From Euryarchaeota archaeon UBA89 (GTDB taxonomy: Archaea > Thermoplasmatota > Poseidoniia > Poseidoniales > Thalassarchaeaceae), in contig DAFS01000055.1 of the NCBI GenBank assembly GCA_002495525.1, positions 1-26,832 on the forward strand: a stretch of DNA of 26,832 nt, read 5' to 3'. Shown one piece after another: positions 1-7,801 of the stretch. Positions within the stretch are counted from its first letter, which is position 1. Each line of letters opens with the position of its first letter. The notes beneath the pieces were generated by a model. It worked only from the letters and a program-made list of their open reading frames with translations. It did not search any database and was not told the origin of the DNA. The translations under genes and the position numbers were made by a program.

Positions 1-399
1 GATAGAGGTGCGAAGGTAATTGCTAGAGCACTAAGGGACGCAGGCCATGAAGTGATTTATACTGGTTTAAGGAGAAAACCATCAGAAATAGTACGCGTAG
101 TTATGGATGAAGATGCTGTTGCTGTAGGGCTTTCAACTTTGTCGGGTGCCCATAATGTATTAATTCCAAAGGTTTGTGAAGAATTAATTTCTAATGGCAT
201 GGGGGACGTGATCGTTTTTGCAGGTGGAATAATACCTGAATCTGATAGAGATTATTTGTATTCTTTGGGTGTGAGGGCTATATTTGGCCCCGGTACTAAA
301 ACTAGTTCAATTATTGATTTCTTAGAAATTATTTCAGATCGTAAAGATAGTCAATTAGATGTAGGTGTTGGAGAGAAAAAAGGGTGGAGATGGTCTTGA
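1..399 (+). CDS. Methylmalonyl-CoA mutase, B12-binding C-terminal domain/small subunit (5'-partial)
   Basis: The reading frame is open from base 1, so the gene begins outside the window. The visible 132 residues are the end of a cobalamin-binding Rossmann domain. The family sequence GxDGHDRGAK is cut just after the base-off His that ligates cobalt, leaving DRGAKVIARAL. It is followed by GHEVIYTGLRRKP, the GLSTLSGAH loop and the VFAGGIIPE loop, all typical of methylmalonyl-CoA mutase small-subunit/C-terminal domains. The enzyme interconverts (R)-methylmalonyl-CoA and succinyl-CoA in propionyl-CoA metabolism. The 3' end overlaps the next gene, a MeaB-type GTPase that protects or reloads this mutase, which supports the assignment. 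Whether the protein is a separate small subunit or the tail of a single-chain mutase cannot be seen. The last 20 or so residues are charged and poorly conserved. Confidence 0.92.
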   Translation, partial: DRGAKVIARALRDAGHEVIYTGLRRKPSEIVRVVMDEDAVAVGLSTLSGAHNVLIPKVCEELISNGMGDVIVFAGGIIPESDRDYLYSLGVRAIFGPGTKTSSIIDFLEIISDRKDSQLDVGVGEKKGWRWS

Positions 400-1253
400 G
401 TCACGATAAGAATATCGCTCTCGCTAAGCAAGGAAATAGAAGAGAACTTGCTAAGTTACTGACAATAATAGAATCAGGTGAAAAATTACCTATTAATGAG
501 TCTAGTGAATCATGGGTATTAGGAGTTACAGGTCCTCCAGGAGTGGGTAAATCAACCTTAATCGGTGTAATGATAGAAGAATGGGTTACAAGAGGTGAAA
601 AAGTGGCGGTTTTAGCCATAGATCCCTCTTCTCCAAAAAGCGGCGGAGCATTACTGGGCGATAGGATGAGGATGTCATCTGCGGACAATGGTGAATCTGT
701 TTTCATACGCAGTTTAGCGACTAGAAATCATCCAGGTGGACTGATGCCTTTTTTGGATTCAATGATAAACTTACTGTGTTATTGTGGATGGACAAAAATC
801 ATCATTGAAACTGTAGGAAGTGGTCAATCGGAAATAAGAATAGTCGCTTTTGCAAATAGAATAATGTTAGTTGATGGCCCAGATCGAGGTGACATAGTTC
901 AAGCAGAAAAAGCAGGTATTATTGAATTAGCAGATGTGATAGTAATAAATAAATCAGATTTACCAAATTCGGATAATGCTGCAAATTCTATTAAGAAGTC
1001 ACTCGAATATTCAAATAAGGATACTGACACAATAGTGATGTTGACCTCTTCAATTAATAATAATGGGGTTTCAGAATTGATAGAGAAATTAGATAATCTT
1101 AATATTAATAAAGATAGGAATATATTAAGGACTAAGGAAAGATTACTTTCAGCTTGGGATTATAAGTTATTATCTAATCCTTCTTTAGGTGGTATATTAT
1201 TAGACTTAGAGTCTGGAGCAATGAATCTAGATGAAGCATTGGAGCATCTTTGA
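384..1253 (+). CDS. meaB: MeaB/ArgK-family GTPase, methylmalonyl-CoA mutase chaperone
   Basis: G3E-family P-loop GTPase of 289 residues. Visible motifs are the P-loop GPPGVGKST (50-58), the DPSSPKSGGALLGDR segment (80-94), ETVGSGQSE (142-150, usually ETVGVGQSE) and the base-recognition motif NKSD (189-192). MeaB proteins bind methylmalonyl-CoA mutase, gate cofactor loading and guard it against inactivation. The start overlaps the mutase gene by 16 bases, which fits the pairing. I chose GTG 384 because a GGAG at 370-373 lies 10 bases upstream. ATG 390, two codons later, is an alternative but has no well-spaced ribosome site. The protein is somewhat shorter than the usual 310-340 residues, and the C-terminal dimerisation arm looks reduced. 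Older databases call this family LAO/AO transport ATPase, which is misleading. Confidence 0.9.
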   Translation: MEMVLSHDKNIALAKQGNRRELAKLLTIIESGEKLPINESSESWVLGVTGPPGVGKSTLIGVMIEEWVTRGEKVAVLAIDPSSPKSGGALLGDRMRMSSADNGESVFIRSLATRNHPGGLMPFLDSMINLLCYCGWTKIIIETVGSGQSEIRIVAFANRIMLVDGPDRGDIVQAEKAGIIELADVIVINKSDLPNSDNAANSIKKSLEYSNKDTDTIVMLTSSINNNGVSELIEKLDNLNINKDRNILRTKERLLSAWDYKLLSNPSLGGILLDLESGAMNLDEALEHL

Positions 1254-1924
1254 AATTATTTTTTGGAAGTGGAAAACTGAGTACTGACGTAATCCCATTA
1301 GATATAGATCATGCTAAACACTCAGTCGGAGGAATGAATGGTCACATTTTTAGAAGATTCACTCATGTGATTATGTGTTTAATTCCTATTTTGTATTATA
1401 CTAAAGGAGATCAACTTTCTGATTTTTTTTCAATGGAGCCTAATCAATTTGTTACCTACTGCCTGCTTGTTTTGATTCTTCTTGAAATAGTAAGGCTATA
1501 TTTTGGAATTATTATTGTAGGACAAAGAGAATATGAAGCAAAACAAGTATCTGCACTTGCTTGGGGAGCATTTGCTGTTTGTTTAGCATTAATTATTTCT
1601 CCCGAATCAAAAAATTTCGAGGGTATGGAATCAGGGCTATATGCTGCACCATTAATTTGGGGTTTGACATTCGTAGACCCTATAATGGGTGAAATTAAGC
1701 GTTCTAAAAGAGGTATTAAGGCTGCAATATTTGGTGGATTAGTCACTTCTTATGTTATTTGGCTATCTAGTACCTATTTTCTAGGTACTCCATTCATTGC
1801 ATCAATTATTTTAGCACCTATGACGGTTCTTGGTGAATTACCTACTGTGAGATGGATTGATGATAATGCTACTATGATTCTTCTCCCATTAACCATTTTA
1901 CTATTAATAGAACCATTTCTTTGA
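1250..1924 (+). CDS. Polytopic membrane protein, dolichol/phytol-kinase-like
   Basis: A protein of 224 residues with about six hydrophobic segments. Near the N-terminus it has RRFTHV (35-40), which resembles the RKxxH motif that opens the SEC59/DGK1/VTE5 polyprenol-kinase and CDP-diglyceride-synthase-like families. Near the C-terminus, ELPTVRWIDDNATMILLP resembles the E...DDN..xPL motif of those kinases. A polar segment DPIMGEIKRSKRG lies between two membrane segments, where the nucleotide site of the family sits. I infer a CTP-dependent kinase of a polyprenol or similar lipid alcohol; this rests on short motifs only. The start is TTG 1250, overlapping the meaB stop codon as TTGA, which suggests translational coupling. 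ATG 1334, after GGAGGA, is an alternative but would remove the segment before RRFTHV. Confidence 0.55.
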   Translation: MKLFFGSGKLSTDVIPLDIDHAKHSVGGMNGHIFRRFTHVIMCLIPILYYTKGDQLSDFFSMEPNQFVTYCLLVLILLEIVRLYFGIIIVGQREYEAKQVSALAWGAFAVCLALIISPESKNFEGMESGLYAAPLIWGLTFVDPIMGEIKRSKRGIKAAIFGGLVTSYVIWLSSTYFLGTPFIASIILAPMTVLGELPTVRWIDDNATMILLPLTILLLIEPFL

Positions 1925-2094
1925 ATATTCGCTGGCGTCATGTTTACATCCTTCGTACCTCTCGAAGGTATGATAATATGGATGATATTGAACAAAATGA
2001 GATTTGGGAATCCACACTCTCGCAGAATACATATGTTATGATTTGGGTAATTGCATCCTTGGCATCTTTAGCAATATTTGTCAAATTTTTCTAA
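1921..2094 (+). CDS. Small single-TM (tail-anchored) protein, 57 aa
   Basis: Not a recognised family. The frame starts at TTG 1921, overlapping the previous stop codon as TTGA exactly as the upstream gene overlaps meaB, and ends at TAA 2092-2094. The N-terminal half is polar, with an Arg-rich start (LNIRWRHVYILRTSRRYD) followed by an acidic stretch (NMDDIEQNEIWE). The last 20 residues form one membrane helix (VMIWVIASLASLAIFVKFF). An internal ATG at 1978 would give a 38-residue tail-anchored peptide. The repeated TTGA junction and the clean polar-then-hydrophobic layout support a real gene co-translated with the membrane protein upstream, perhaps as a partner subunit. That role is inference. 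Confidence 0.5.
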   Translation: MNIRWRHVYILRTSRRYDNMDDIEQNEIWESTLSQNTYVMIWVIASLASLAIFVKFF

Positions 2095-2113
2095 TTTCAT
2101 ATAAGACACTGAA

Positions 2114-2120
2114 TTAAATA
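2114..2120 (+). promoter_or_regulatory. TATA box of the asparagine synthase gene
   Basis: TTAAATA is centred 25 bases before ATG 2142. This is the spacing expected when an archaeal transcript starts at, or next to, the start codon. There is no ribosome binding site directly before this ATG, which fits a leaderless mRNA. A second AT-rich element (CATATAAG) lies about 40 bases upstream. Confidence 0.45.
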
Positions 2121-2141
2121 CCTGTGATTTCTGGGAATATT

Positions 2142-4007
2142 ATGTGTGGAATTACTGGGATTCTAGGTAACGGCGATTCTACAGTTTTAGGCTCTATGTC
2201 GAACAATTTATCTCATAGAGGACCAGATGGTTTTGGTAGTTTTGAATCTGATTTGATGGTTGGGAGTATTTGTCTTGCTCAATCAAGACTAGCTATCGTT
2301 GATGTAAATGGTTCTAAACAACCTATTGAATCTGAACATAATTGTATTCTAGTTCAGAATGGTGAGATTTATAATTTCAAAAATATTAGATCAGAGGTTG
2401 AAAACTATCCTTGGAAGACTTCAGGAGATAGTGAAACCATTCTAGCACTTCATCGAAAATATGCTTATGATAATAAAAGATCTTACGAGATTCCTATTGG
2501 AAAAAGGATGGGGTCATTGTTGAAAACCAACAATGCAGATAAGCCTGGAAATAAAGCAGAAAAGCATAAGCATTGGGTCAAGAAATTAGATGGGGTTTGG
2601 GGTTTTGCATTGTGGGACCCTCAAACTAGAGAATTAATCCTCTGTAGAGATACAATAGGTGTTAAACCTCTATTTAGAACTTTATTACCTGATGGCACAC
2701 TCCTTTTTGGCTCTGAAATCAAATCATTCTATGCGCACCCAGACTTCCAAGCAAAGCCCGATATTAATGCATTGGCTGTTAGGCTAGCATTTGAATATCC
2801 ATTAGATTACACAACATTATTCTCAAATGTGACGTCAGTAGCACAGGGTACAATTGAAACTTGGTCTTTAGATAAAGAAGGTAAAGCAGTACTAACTGGT
2901 ATTACTCGATATAATCAAGAGAGAATTTCTCCAGAGAAAGATTGGAATCAGAATTTAGATGCGGAAATTTTATTGAAATCTCTCTATGAGGGTGTGGAGT
3001 CAAGGCTGATGTCTGATGTTCCAGTAGGAGTTGTTTTATCTGGTGGTTTGGATTCCAGTCTTATTGCAAGTTTATCTAAGCAGATTTCAGATTCTAAGGG
3101 TCTTGAATCTCCCGATGTTTGGACAGTTGCTGGCGATGAGAATAATCCCGATATGCAGGCAGCGATAAGTGTTGCAGAACATTATGACTTGAATCATCAT
3201 AAGAAAATTATAGATCCAGAAAAATTTTGGCATACCCTGCCAAATTTTATTTGGAGTGGTGAAGATTTGGATATTTCTGTATTATTCTGGCAGCCACTAT
3301 TTGAAGAAATGTCGAAGAAAGTCAAAGTAGGAATCTGCGGACAGGGTGCTGATGAATTACATGCTGGTTATTCAAGATATAAGAAATTAGATTCACATGC
3401 AAAATTAATTGATGAACGATTATCTGATTTTGGAAATTTCTCAATCGATAAGGATTTTATTGGTTTAGGGCAACCATGGATAAATGACAATATTTCTGCA
3501 CAGAATAATTTCAAAGGTGTTAATGAAACATTACAATTTGAAATTGATAGAGGACAATTATCAAATTTTCAACTTAGGTTAGGAGATAGGCATAGTATGG
3601 CCTTTGGAGTCGAAGCTAGAGTTCCATTTCTATGTAGAGAACATAGGACTCTTTCTCATAAAATTCCTATTGGATGGAAAATAAGTGACACTGATGAAAA
3701 GTTGGCGTTGAGATGTGCTGCCAATCTAACTGATCTACCCAAACACATTGTAAAAAGACCGAAGATGCCTGCTGGAACAGCTACAACTCCTAACATAATG
3801 AATAACCTACTTTCCGAATTAACACCCCATGCTCAAGATTGGTCTGAAGATTATGGGAAATTGTCTCCAATGCTAAAAAAACAGCCAGATATGGGAATCG
3901 GAATGAGGATATTCCATGCAATGCACCTTACAGATAATCAAAATGGTGTCCGAAAAGGTTCTGTAATGGATTTAATTTACGATGTCAGTGATTGGAATAG
4001 TCTGTAA
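2142..4007 (+). CDS. asnB: Asparagine synthase (glutamine-hydrolysing)
   Basis: Makes asparagine from aspartate, ATP and glutamine-derived ammonia in the cytoplasm. The start is fixed at ATG 2142 because the mature enzyme must begin Met-Cys, and here it reads MCGITGILG with Cys2 as the glutaminase nucleophile. The frame is open six codons further upstream, but that start would bury the Cys. The class II amidotransferase domain shows SHRGPDG (24-30), NGEIYN (73-78) and GDSETI (95-100). The synthetase domain has the PP-motif SGGLDSS (300-306) and the later FGVEARVPFL segment. The protein is 621 residues long, within family range, but has an unusual insertion of roughly 35 mostly Lys/Asn-rich residues (about 108-148) between GDSETI and LDGVWGFALWD. 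It appears to be a single-gene unit with its own promoter. Confidence 0.93.
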   Translation: MCGITGILGNGDSTVLGSMSNNLSHRGPDGFGSFESDLMVGSICLAQSRLAIVDVNGSKQPIESEHNCILVQNGEIYNFKNIRSEVENYPWKTSGDSETILALHRKYAYDNKRSYEIPIGKRMGSLLKTNNADKPGNKAEKHKHWVKKLDGVWGFALWDPQTRELILCRDTIGVKPLFRTLLPDGTLLFGSEIKSFYAHPDFQAKPDINALAVRLAFEYPLDYTTLFSNVTSVAQGTIETWSLDKEGKAVLTGITRYNQERISPEKDWNQNLDAEILLKSLYEGVESRLMSDVPVGVVLSGGLDSSLIASLSKQISDSKGLESPDVWTVAGDENNPDMQAAISVAEHYDLNHHKKIIDPEKFWHTLPNFIWSGEDLDISVLFWQPLFEEMSKKVKVGICGQGADELHAGYSRYKKLDSHAKLIDERLSDFGNFSIDKDFIGLGQPWINDNISAQNNFKGVNETLQFEIDRGQLSNFQLRLGDRHSMAFGVEARVPFLCREHRTLSHKIPIGWKISDTDEKLALRCAANLTDLPKHIVKRPKMPAGTATTPNIMNNLLSELTPHAQDWSEDYGKLSPMLKKQPDMGIGMRIFHAMHLTDNQNGVRKGSVMDLIYDVSDWNSL

Positions 4008-4020
4008 ACCTAGTTAGAAT

Positions 4021-4311
4021 CTATTCTTTATTTTCTTCTTCTCCAGAGTCAATCTCAACTCCTTCCATTCCTACAATTTCATAATTTGATGGAAACATTG
4101 CAACAATTACACCAGCTACAATACAACCTAGCGCCATATAAAATCTTGATTGAATCATCATCAATTCTAATCCTATAACTACTAATAACAGACCTCCTAA
4201 ATTTGAAACCCAAACCAATGTCTTGAATGTAGATAATGATACTCCTGTAGTCGTGCCAGTTCTTTTGGGTCCAAATTCTGCTCCAAATCTAACCGGGTCA
4301 TCTTTTGCCAT
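4021..4311 (-). CDS. Small two-TM membrane protein next to ferredoxin
   Basis: A protein of 96 residues and no family I recognise. The N-terminal 30 residues are polar (DDPVRFGAEFGPKRTGT). Two hydrophobic helices follow (about 30-50 and 58-76), then a strongly acidic tail (EIDSGEEENKE). It is the second gene of a two-gene unit. The start lies six bases after the ferredoxin stop, and GGTGA, which overlaps that stop codon, serves as ribosome binding site. The tight coupling suggests a membrane docking or partner subunit for the ferredoxin, but nothing in the sequence shows a cofactor site: there are no paired Cys or His residues. Confidence 0.75.
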   Translation of the reverse strand: MAKDDPVRFGAEFGPKRTGTTTGVSLSTFKTLVWVSNLGGLLLVVIGLELMMIQSRFYMALGCIVAGVIVAMFPSNYEIVGMEGVEIDSGEEENKE

Positions 4312-4317
4312 ATTATC

Positions 4318-4650
4318 TCACCTATCTATCATTGAAATTGCGTCAGTAGGACATGCAAGTACACAGAGTTTACATCCCGTACATGGATCTCTCAATACTC
4401 TTGCTTTCCTATTAACAGAAATATTCATTATTGGACTAGCTAAAGGTTTGTCATAGAGCTCTATTGCATCGTCATCACATACTATGGTGCATTGGTCACA
4501 ACCTATGCATAATTCTTCTTTTACCCAAGCGACAGTATCTTCGCCACCTTTCATAGATGCAATTTCGCCAGCCTTTAACGAATTCAGCATTATTCTAATC
4601 TTACTTTGCTGTTTTTTACGACGTTCCGCTACATCCGATGCGCCCGTCAT
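4318..4650 (-). CDS. 2[4Fe-4S] ferredoxin-like electron carrier
   Basis: A cytoplasmic iron-sulfur protein of 110 residues. After a basic N-terminal helix region (about 1-45) come two [4Fe-4S] motifs: CIGCDQCTIVC and, about 35 residues later, CTGCKLCVLACP. The first cluster motif lacks the usual Pro after its last Cys (it reads CDDDAIE); the second keeps it. The segment between the motifs is longer than in the smallest clostridial ferredoxins. The N-terminal extension resembles those of ferredoxin subunits that dock on larger complexes. The start is ATG 4650, supported by GGAG five bases upstream. The gene sits just downstream of the Rieske/cytochrome b operon on the same strand, with one opposite-strand gene between. 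It could therefore be the soluble partner of the Hdr-like module encoded there, but that is inference. Confidence 0.88.
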   Translation of the reverse strand: MTGASDVAERRKKQQSKIRIMLNSLKAGEIASMKGGEDTVAWVKEELCIGCDQCTIVCDDDAIELYDKPLASPIMNISVNRKARVLRDPCTGCKLCVLACPTDAISMIDR

Positions 4651-4730
4651 ATAACTCCGAGAACATCATTCTACTCAATACTATGTTTTCTTTAGTCAGA
4701 TTAATTTCCAAAGTCCTTCTCCGCAGTGAT

Positions 4731-5006
4731 ATGAATAATCAAGCCGATATAGATAAATGGTGGAAAGATTCTATGGTATTACTTAGTATATCTTTGCCAT
4801 CATTAATTTGGCTAATGATGTACCTTTTATTATCGCTAAAAATTGCTTGGATTTCGTTCCCTTGTGGAATATTAGTCGGCTTTTTCCTCTGGTTAATCGC
4901 ATTAGGTTATGAAAATCCAAGGATGGCTAAGGCCACTCTTATTGGTGTAACTGCTAATTTAGTATTAGCATTAATCTCTGCATATTATGCATTTTTCAAT
5001 TATTGA
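4731..5006 (+). CDS. Three-TM small membrane protein
   Basis: A protein of 91 residues with no recognised family. It has a short polar N-terminus (NNQADIDKWWKDS) followed by three hydrophobic segments at about 16-33, 34-54 and 66-88, the last two separated by YENPRMAKA. ATG 4731 gives a sensible soluble N-terminus. An in-frame ATG at 4683 would add 16 residues (MFSLVRLISKVLLRSD). Neither has a clear ribosome binding site, so a leaderless mRNA is possible. The gene runs divergently from the ferredoxin, and its last seven bases overlap the end of the convergent cytochrome b/Hdr fusion gene. The overlap makes readthrough antisense to that large gene possible. Confidence 0.65.
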   Translation: MNNQADIDKWWKDSMVLLSISLPSLIWLMMYLLLSLKIAWISFPCGILVGFFLWLIALGYENPRMAKATLIGVTANLVLALISAYYAFFNY

Positions 5007-7789
5007 TTTTTCGCATTTACTTGCCTTGCCAAGAACGAGACGATATCTAATATTTCGAAATCATGCTTTGGGTCGCCTTCAAACTTCAAACATTCGAAAT
5101 GACTTACACATTTAGGGCAAGAAGTCAACATTACGTCTGCCCCCGTCGCCTTTACTTCATCGAATCTTTGTATCCTTAGAGCTCTACTGTTCTCATTACA
5201 AGACATCATACTTGAAACTCCACAACATAATCCGTCTTCCTTAGTATGTTCCATTTCTACCAATTCGACTCCATCAACAGCTCTGACTAACTCTCTCGGT
5301 TCTTCGTAAATGTTCATCTGTCTACCTAGTCTACATGGGTCGTGATATGTCACAGTTACATCTTCTTCTGCTTGTAAGTTCATATCGAATCCGTTCTCAA
5401 TGAGATACTCAGTAGTGTGCATGACTTTCATATCATCTAGTTCATAGTCCATTGCAAATGTTTTGAAGCATTCAGCACATGAAGTAACCAGAGTATCAAT
5501 CCCTGACTCGCCTAGTTTTTTCTGATTATATGATTTTAATTTTTCAAATACTTCAGTCATCCCTTGCCATTTCTGATCGTGTCCACAACATTTCAAGAAA
5601 TCTCTGCCCAAGTAGGTTACGTCTGAGCCCATATCTTCGAAAAGAGTGAATGCAGCAGTAGTCGTATCTCCCAAATCCATGGTGCCTTCATTGACATGGC
5701 TGAAAATCATTTCCTGGTCAATATAGTCTACACAACCAGGATAGTATCCTATATTAGAGTCAATAGGATATTCTTCGACACTGATGAAAGCCTCATCTGC
5801 ACTCTCTTCAGCCTCTGCCGCTAGAACTGCTTGTAGCAATGTATGAGGTATTTCTGTTGCTGGTGGACCTCCAACTATCAGACTTCTTCTTATGTCCACA
5901 TAGGAGTCATAATCTACGAGTTGTGGGCAAGCATTCGTACATGCCGTACAAGTCAGACATGAATATAGAGGCACCCCATCGTCTTCATTATTCCATGTAT
6001 TGTAAATAATATTCAATTTATCTCCTGCATTAAATAATCTGACAGGACAAGCATCATCACACAAATCACAACCATAACATTTGTTCATTTCCCATTCATA
6101 TCCTCTTGCCATACTTCTCATTAATATGAAAACCATTGCTCCAACTCCTAGACAGGGTATGAATAATGAATAAATTAATTTGGCATCTAGACTCTTTGGA
6201 TTCTTATGGTAAGTGGGATTATCTACAATCATTTCAGTTAATTCAGTAGGTTCTAGTGTCGTCGTTGATCTTAAAAGTGCCATTCCGTCATCATCTATCA
6301 GTAGTGGCTGATATACAGTAATTGAGTAATCCATAATCATGCTTACAGATGAATTAACATTATTACTCGTAGATGTAAATTGTAATGTGTATGATTCTCC
6401 CGAATCTAAATACATGCTATCCGCTGAACATTTCCCGTCTTCTGTACTCCATAATATATTACTATTAGAATCCGTCAAAGTGAGAGTTTGTGAATGTACC
6501 CCTGCTGCTCTGACAGTGGTTCTAAAGTTACAACCGATATCTGCCGGGACGCTTGATATTCCAAAGTCTTCAATATTGAAAACTTGAGAATCTGTAAATG
6601 AAACTTCCTCATTCCCCAATTCGTTACCTGTTAAAGTCACATCTCCAAATACTGCATTCCTACCCGTCTCAGGTGCCGAATGTTCATTAACTCCTGAATA
6701 ATCAAAAATAACTTGTTTAGTCGGCTGATAAATCCCCCAATCTACCCAATGAATAGCAGGGAGTACACAATAATCTGCAAAATCTTCTCCATGAATTAAT
6801 GTCTGCCAAACTGCTACGTCTTGTGAATCCTCATATGGCAAGCATTCATCAGACCATTCCGCCCAAACATTTCCTTCTTCAACATGAATCAATGTATCTA
6901 ATGGTTGAGTTCTTAATTTGTCAAGTTCACTCACATCATCCATTGCTCCAAGACCTCCATAGTCCCAAAATCCATCTTCATAAATTGGCCATGTCACTAC
7001 ACATATCAGGAAGGCAGCTACTGCAGAGCCCACGGCAATCTGTCTACCAATTATGGGAGTTAACCTAGCACCTAAAGCATTCAAACCAAATCTTCTGACT
7101 ACGAAATAAATCACAGCAAATATGAATATTCCAGTTAAAATCCACGGTATCGCATTGAATATTTCGGCTGTCCAAGGCTCTTGTCTCCCACACAACAAGT
7201 AACCATGTGAATCTGCCCAACAATAATTTTTCAAATCTTTTGCATATAATTCTAAAAAGATATTAATCGAAAACACAGAAATAAACCAAACATGAGCAAG
7301 ATAAACTGCTCCTGCTGTTGCGAACCATGGGTCTTCAACACCTCTCTTTTCTCTTCCGGGCAAAAACGGAGGTAGCGCCAGAAGCCCTACAGGTATTCCA
7401 GTTATCGCTGCGCCCCACCATGCAGCATTCCAAAAAATGTACTCTGCTCCAAAAAAAGCTCCAATTGGGCCTGCTGGTATAGTGTAAGATGGTAGATATT
7501 CTCCCCATCTCAAATATCCATATGAAAATAATACATACCAATCAGGAAAAACGAACCCTGCTTGAGCGAAAGGATCTGCTGCACTGTGAAGAGGTGGTGG
7601 AATTAACCAACAGTAGTACGCTAGTGTTGCTATCATAGAAGCAAAAATTATTGTATCTCGGAGAACTTCAGAAGGCCAGAAAGGATGACCCATGTGTGGC
7701 CTTCTTCTTTCTTGGTCTCCTTCTATCAAACCATCTCTTTCGGTGACATATACATCTGCTATCCTGCCGAATCTTTCTATTATCCCCAT
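5000..7789 (-). CDS. Cytochrome b C-terminal half (subunit IV) fused to HdrD/GlpC-like Fe-S module
   Basis: A 929-residue fusion. Residues 35-100 match cytochrome b subunit IV: HPFWPSEVLRDT, the first helix, ADPF and the Qo-site motif PDWY (82-85). About five membrane helices lie within residues 44-268. A polar domain with no recognised fold follows (about 270-535), rich in Ser/Thr/Asn and beta-like in its second half. After a sixth helix (537-557) come two [4Fe-4S] motifs (Cys571/574/577/581 and 611/614/617/621) and two CCG domains: C686, CC734-735, CxxC 771-774, and C819, CC855-856, CxxC 891-894. Positive-inside charges put PDWY and the polar domain outside and all Fe-S sites inside. CCG domains hold the non-cubane clusters of heterodisulfide reductase HdrB/D and occur in GlpC and related quinone-linked enzymes. 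AGGAG (7799-7803) supports ATG 7789. Fusion to a quinol-oxidising cytochrome b half is not an arrangement I know. Confidence 0.88.
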   Translation of the reverse strand: MGIIERFGRIADVYVTERDGLIEGDQERRRPHMGHPFWPSEVLRDTIIFASMIATLAYYCWLIPPPLHSAADPFAQAGFVFPDWYVLFSYGYLRWGEYLPSYTIPAGPIGAFFGAEYIFWNAAWWGAAITGIPVGLLALPPFLPGREKRGVEDPWFATAGAVYLAHVWFISVFSINIFLELYAKDLKNYCWADSHGYLLCGRQEPWTAEIFNAIPWILTGIFIFAVIYFVVRRFGLNALGARLTPIIGRQIAVGSAVAAFLICVVTWPIYEDGFWDYGGLGAMDDVSELDKLRTQPLDTLIHVEEGNVWAEWSDECLPYEDSQDVAVWQTLIHGEDFADYCVLPAIHWVDWGIYQPTKQVIFDYSGVNEHSAPETGRNAVFGDVTLTGNELGNEEVSFTDSQVFNIEDFGISSVPADIGCNFRTTVRAAGVHSQTLTLTDSNSNILWSTEDGKCSADSMYLDSGESYTLQFTSTSNNVNSSVSMIMDYSITVYQPLLIDDDGMALLRSTTTLEPTELTEMIVDNPTYHKNPKSLDAKLIYSLFIPCLGVGAMVFILMRSMARGYEWEMNKCYGCDLCDDACPVRLFNAGDKLNIIYNTWNNEDDGVPLYSCLTCTACTNACPQLVDYDSYVDIRRSLIVGGPPATEIPHTLLQAVLAAEAEESADEAFISVEEYPIDSNIGYYPGCVDYIDQEMIFSHVNEGTMDLGDTTTAAFTLFEDMGSDVTYLGRDFLKCCGHDQKWQGMTEVFEKLKSYNQKKLGESGIDTLVTSCAECFKTFAMDYELDDMKVMHTTEYLIENGFDMNLQAEEDVTVTYHDPCRLGRQMNIYEEPRELVRAVDGVELVEMEHTKEDGLCCGVSSMMSCNENSRALRIQRFDEVKATGADVMLTSCPKCVSHFECLKFEGDPKHDFEILDIVSFLARQVNAKNQ

Positions 7790-7801
7790 TCACAACAACT
7801 C

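Noticed and set aside
401..706. Open frame of 101 codons on the minus strand
   Set aside because: It lies inside meaB in antisense; the plus-strand product has the full set of GTPase motifs and the antisense translation is Ser/Pro-rich with no recognisable pattern.
4223..4456. Plus-strand open frame across the ferredoxin gene end
   Set aside because: It overlaps two coupled minus-strand genes, one with clear [4Fe-4S] motifs; its own translation shows no domain.
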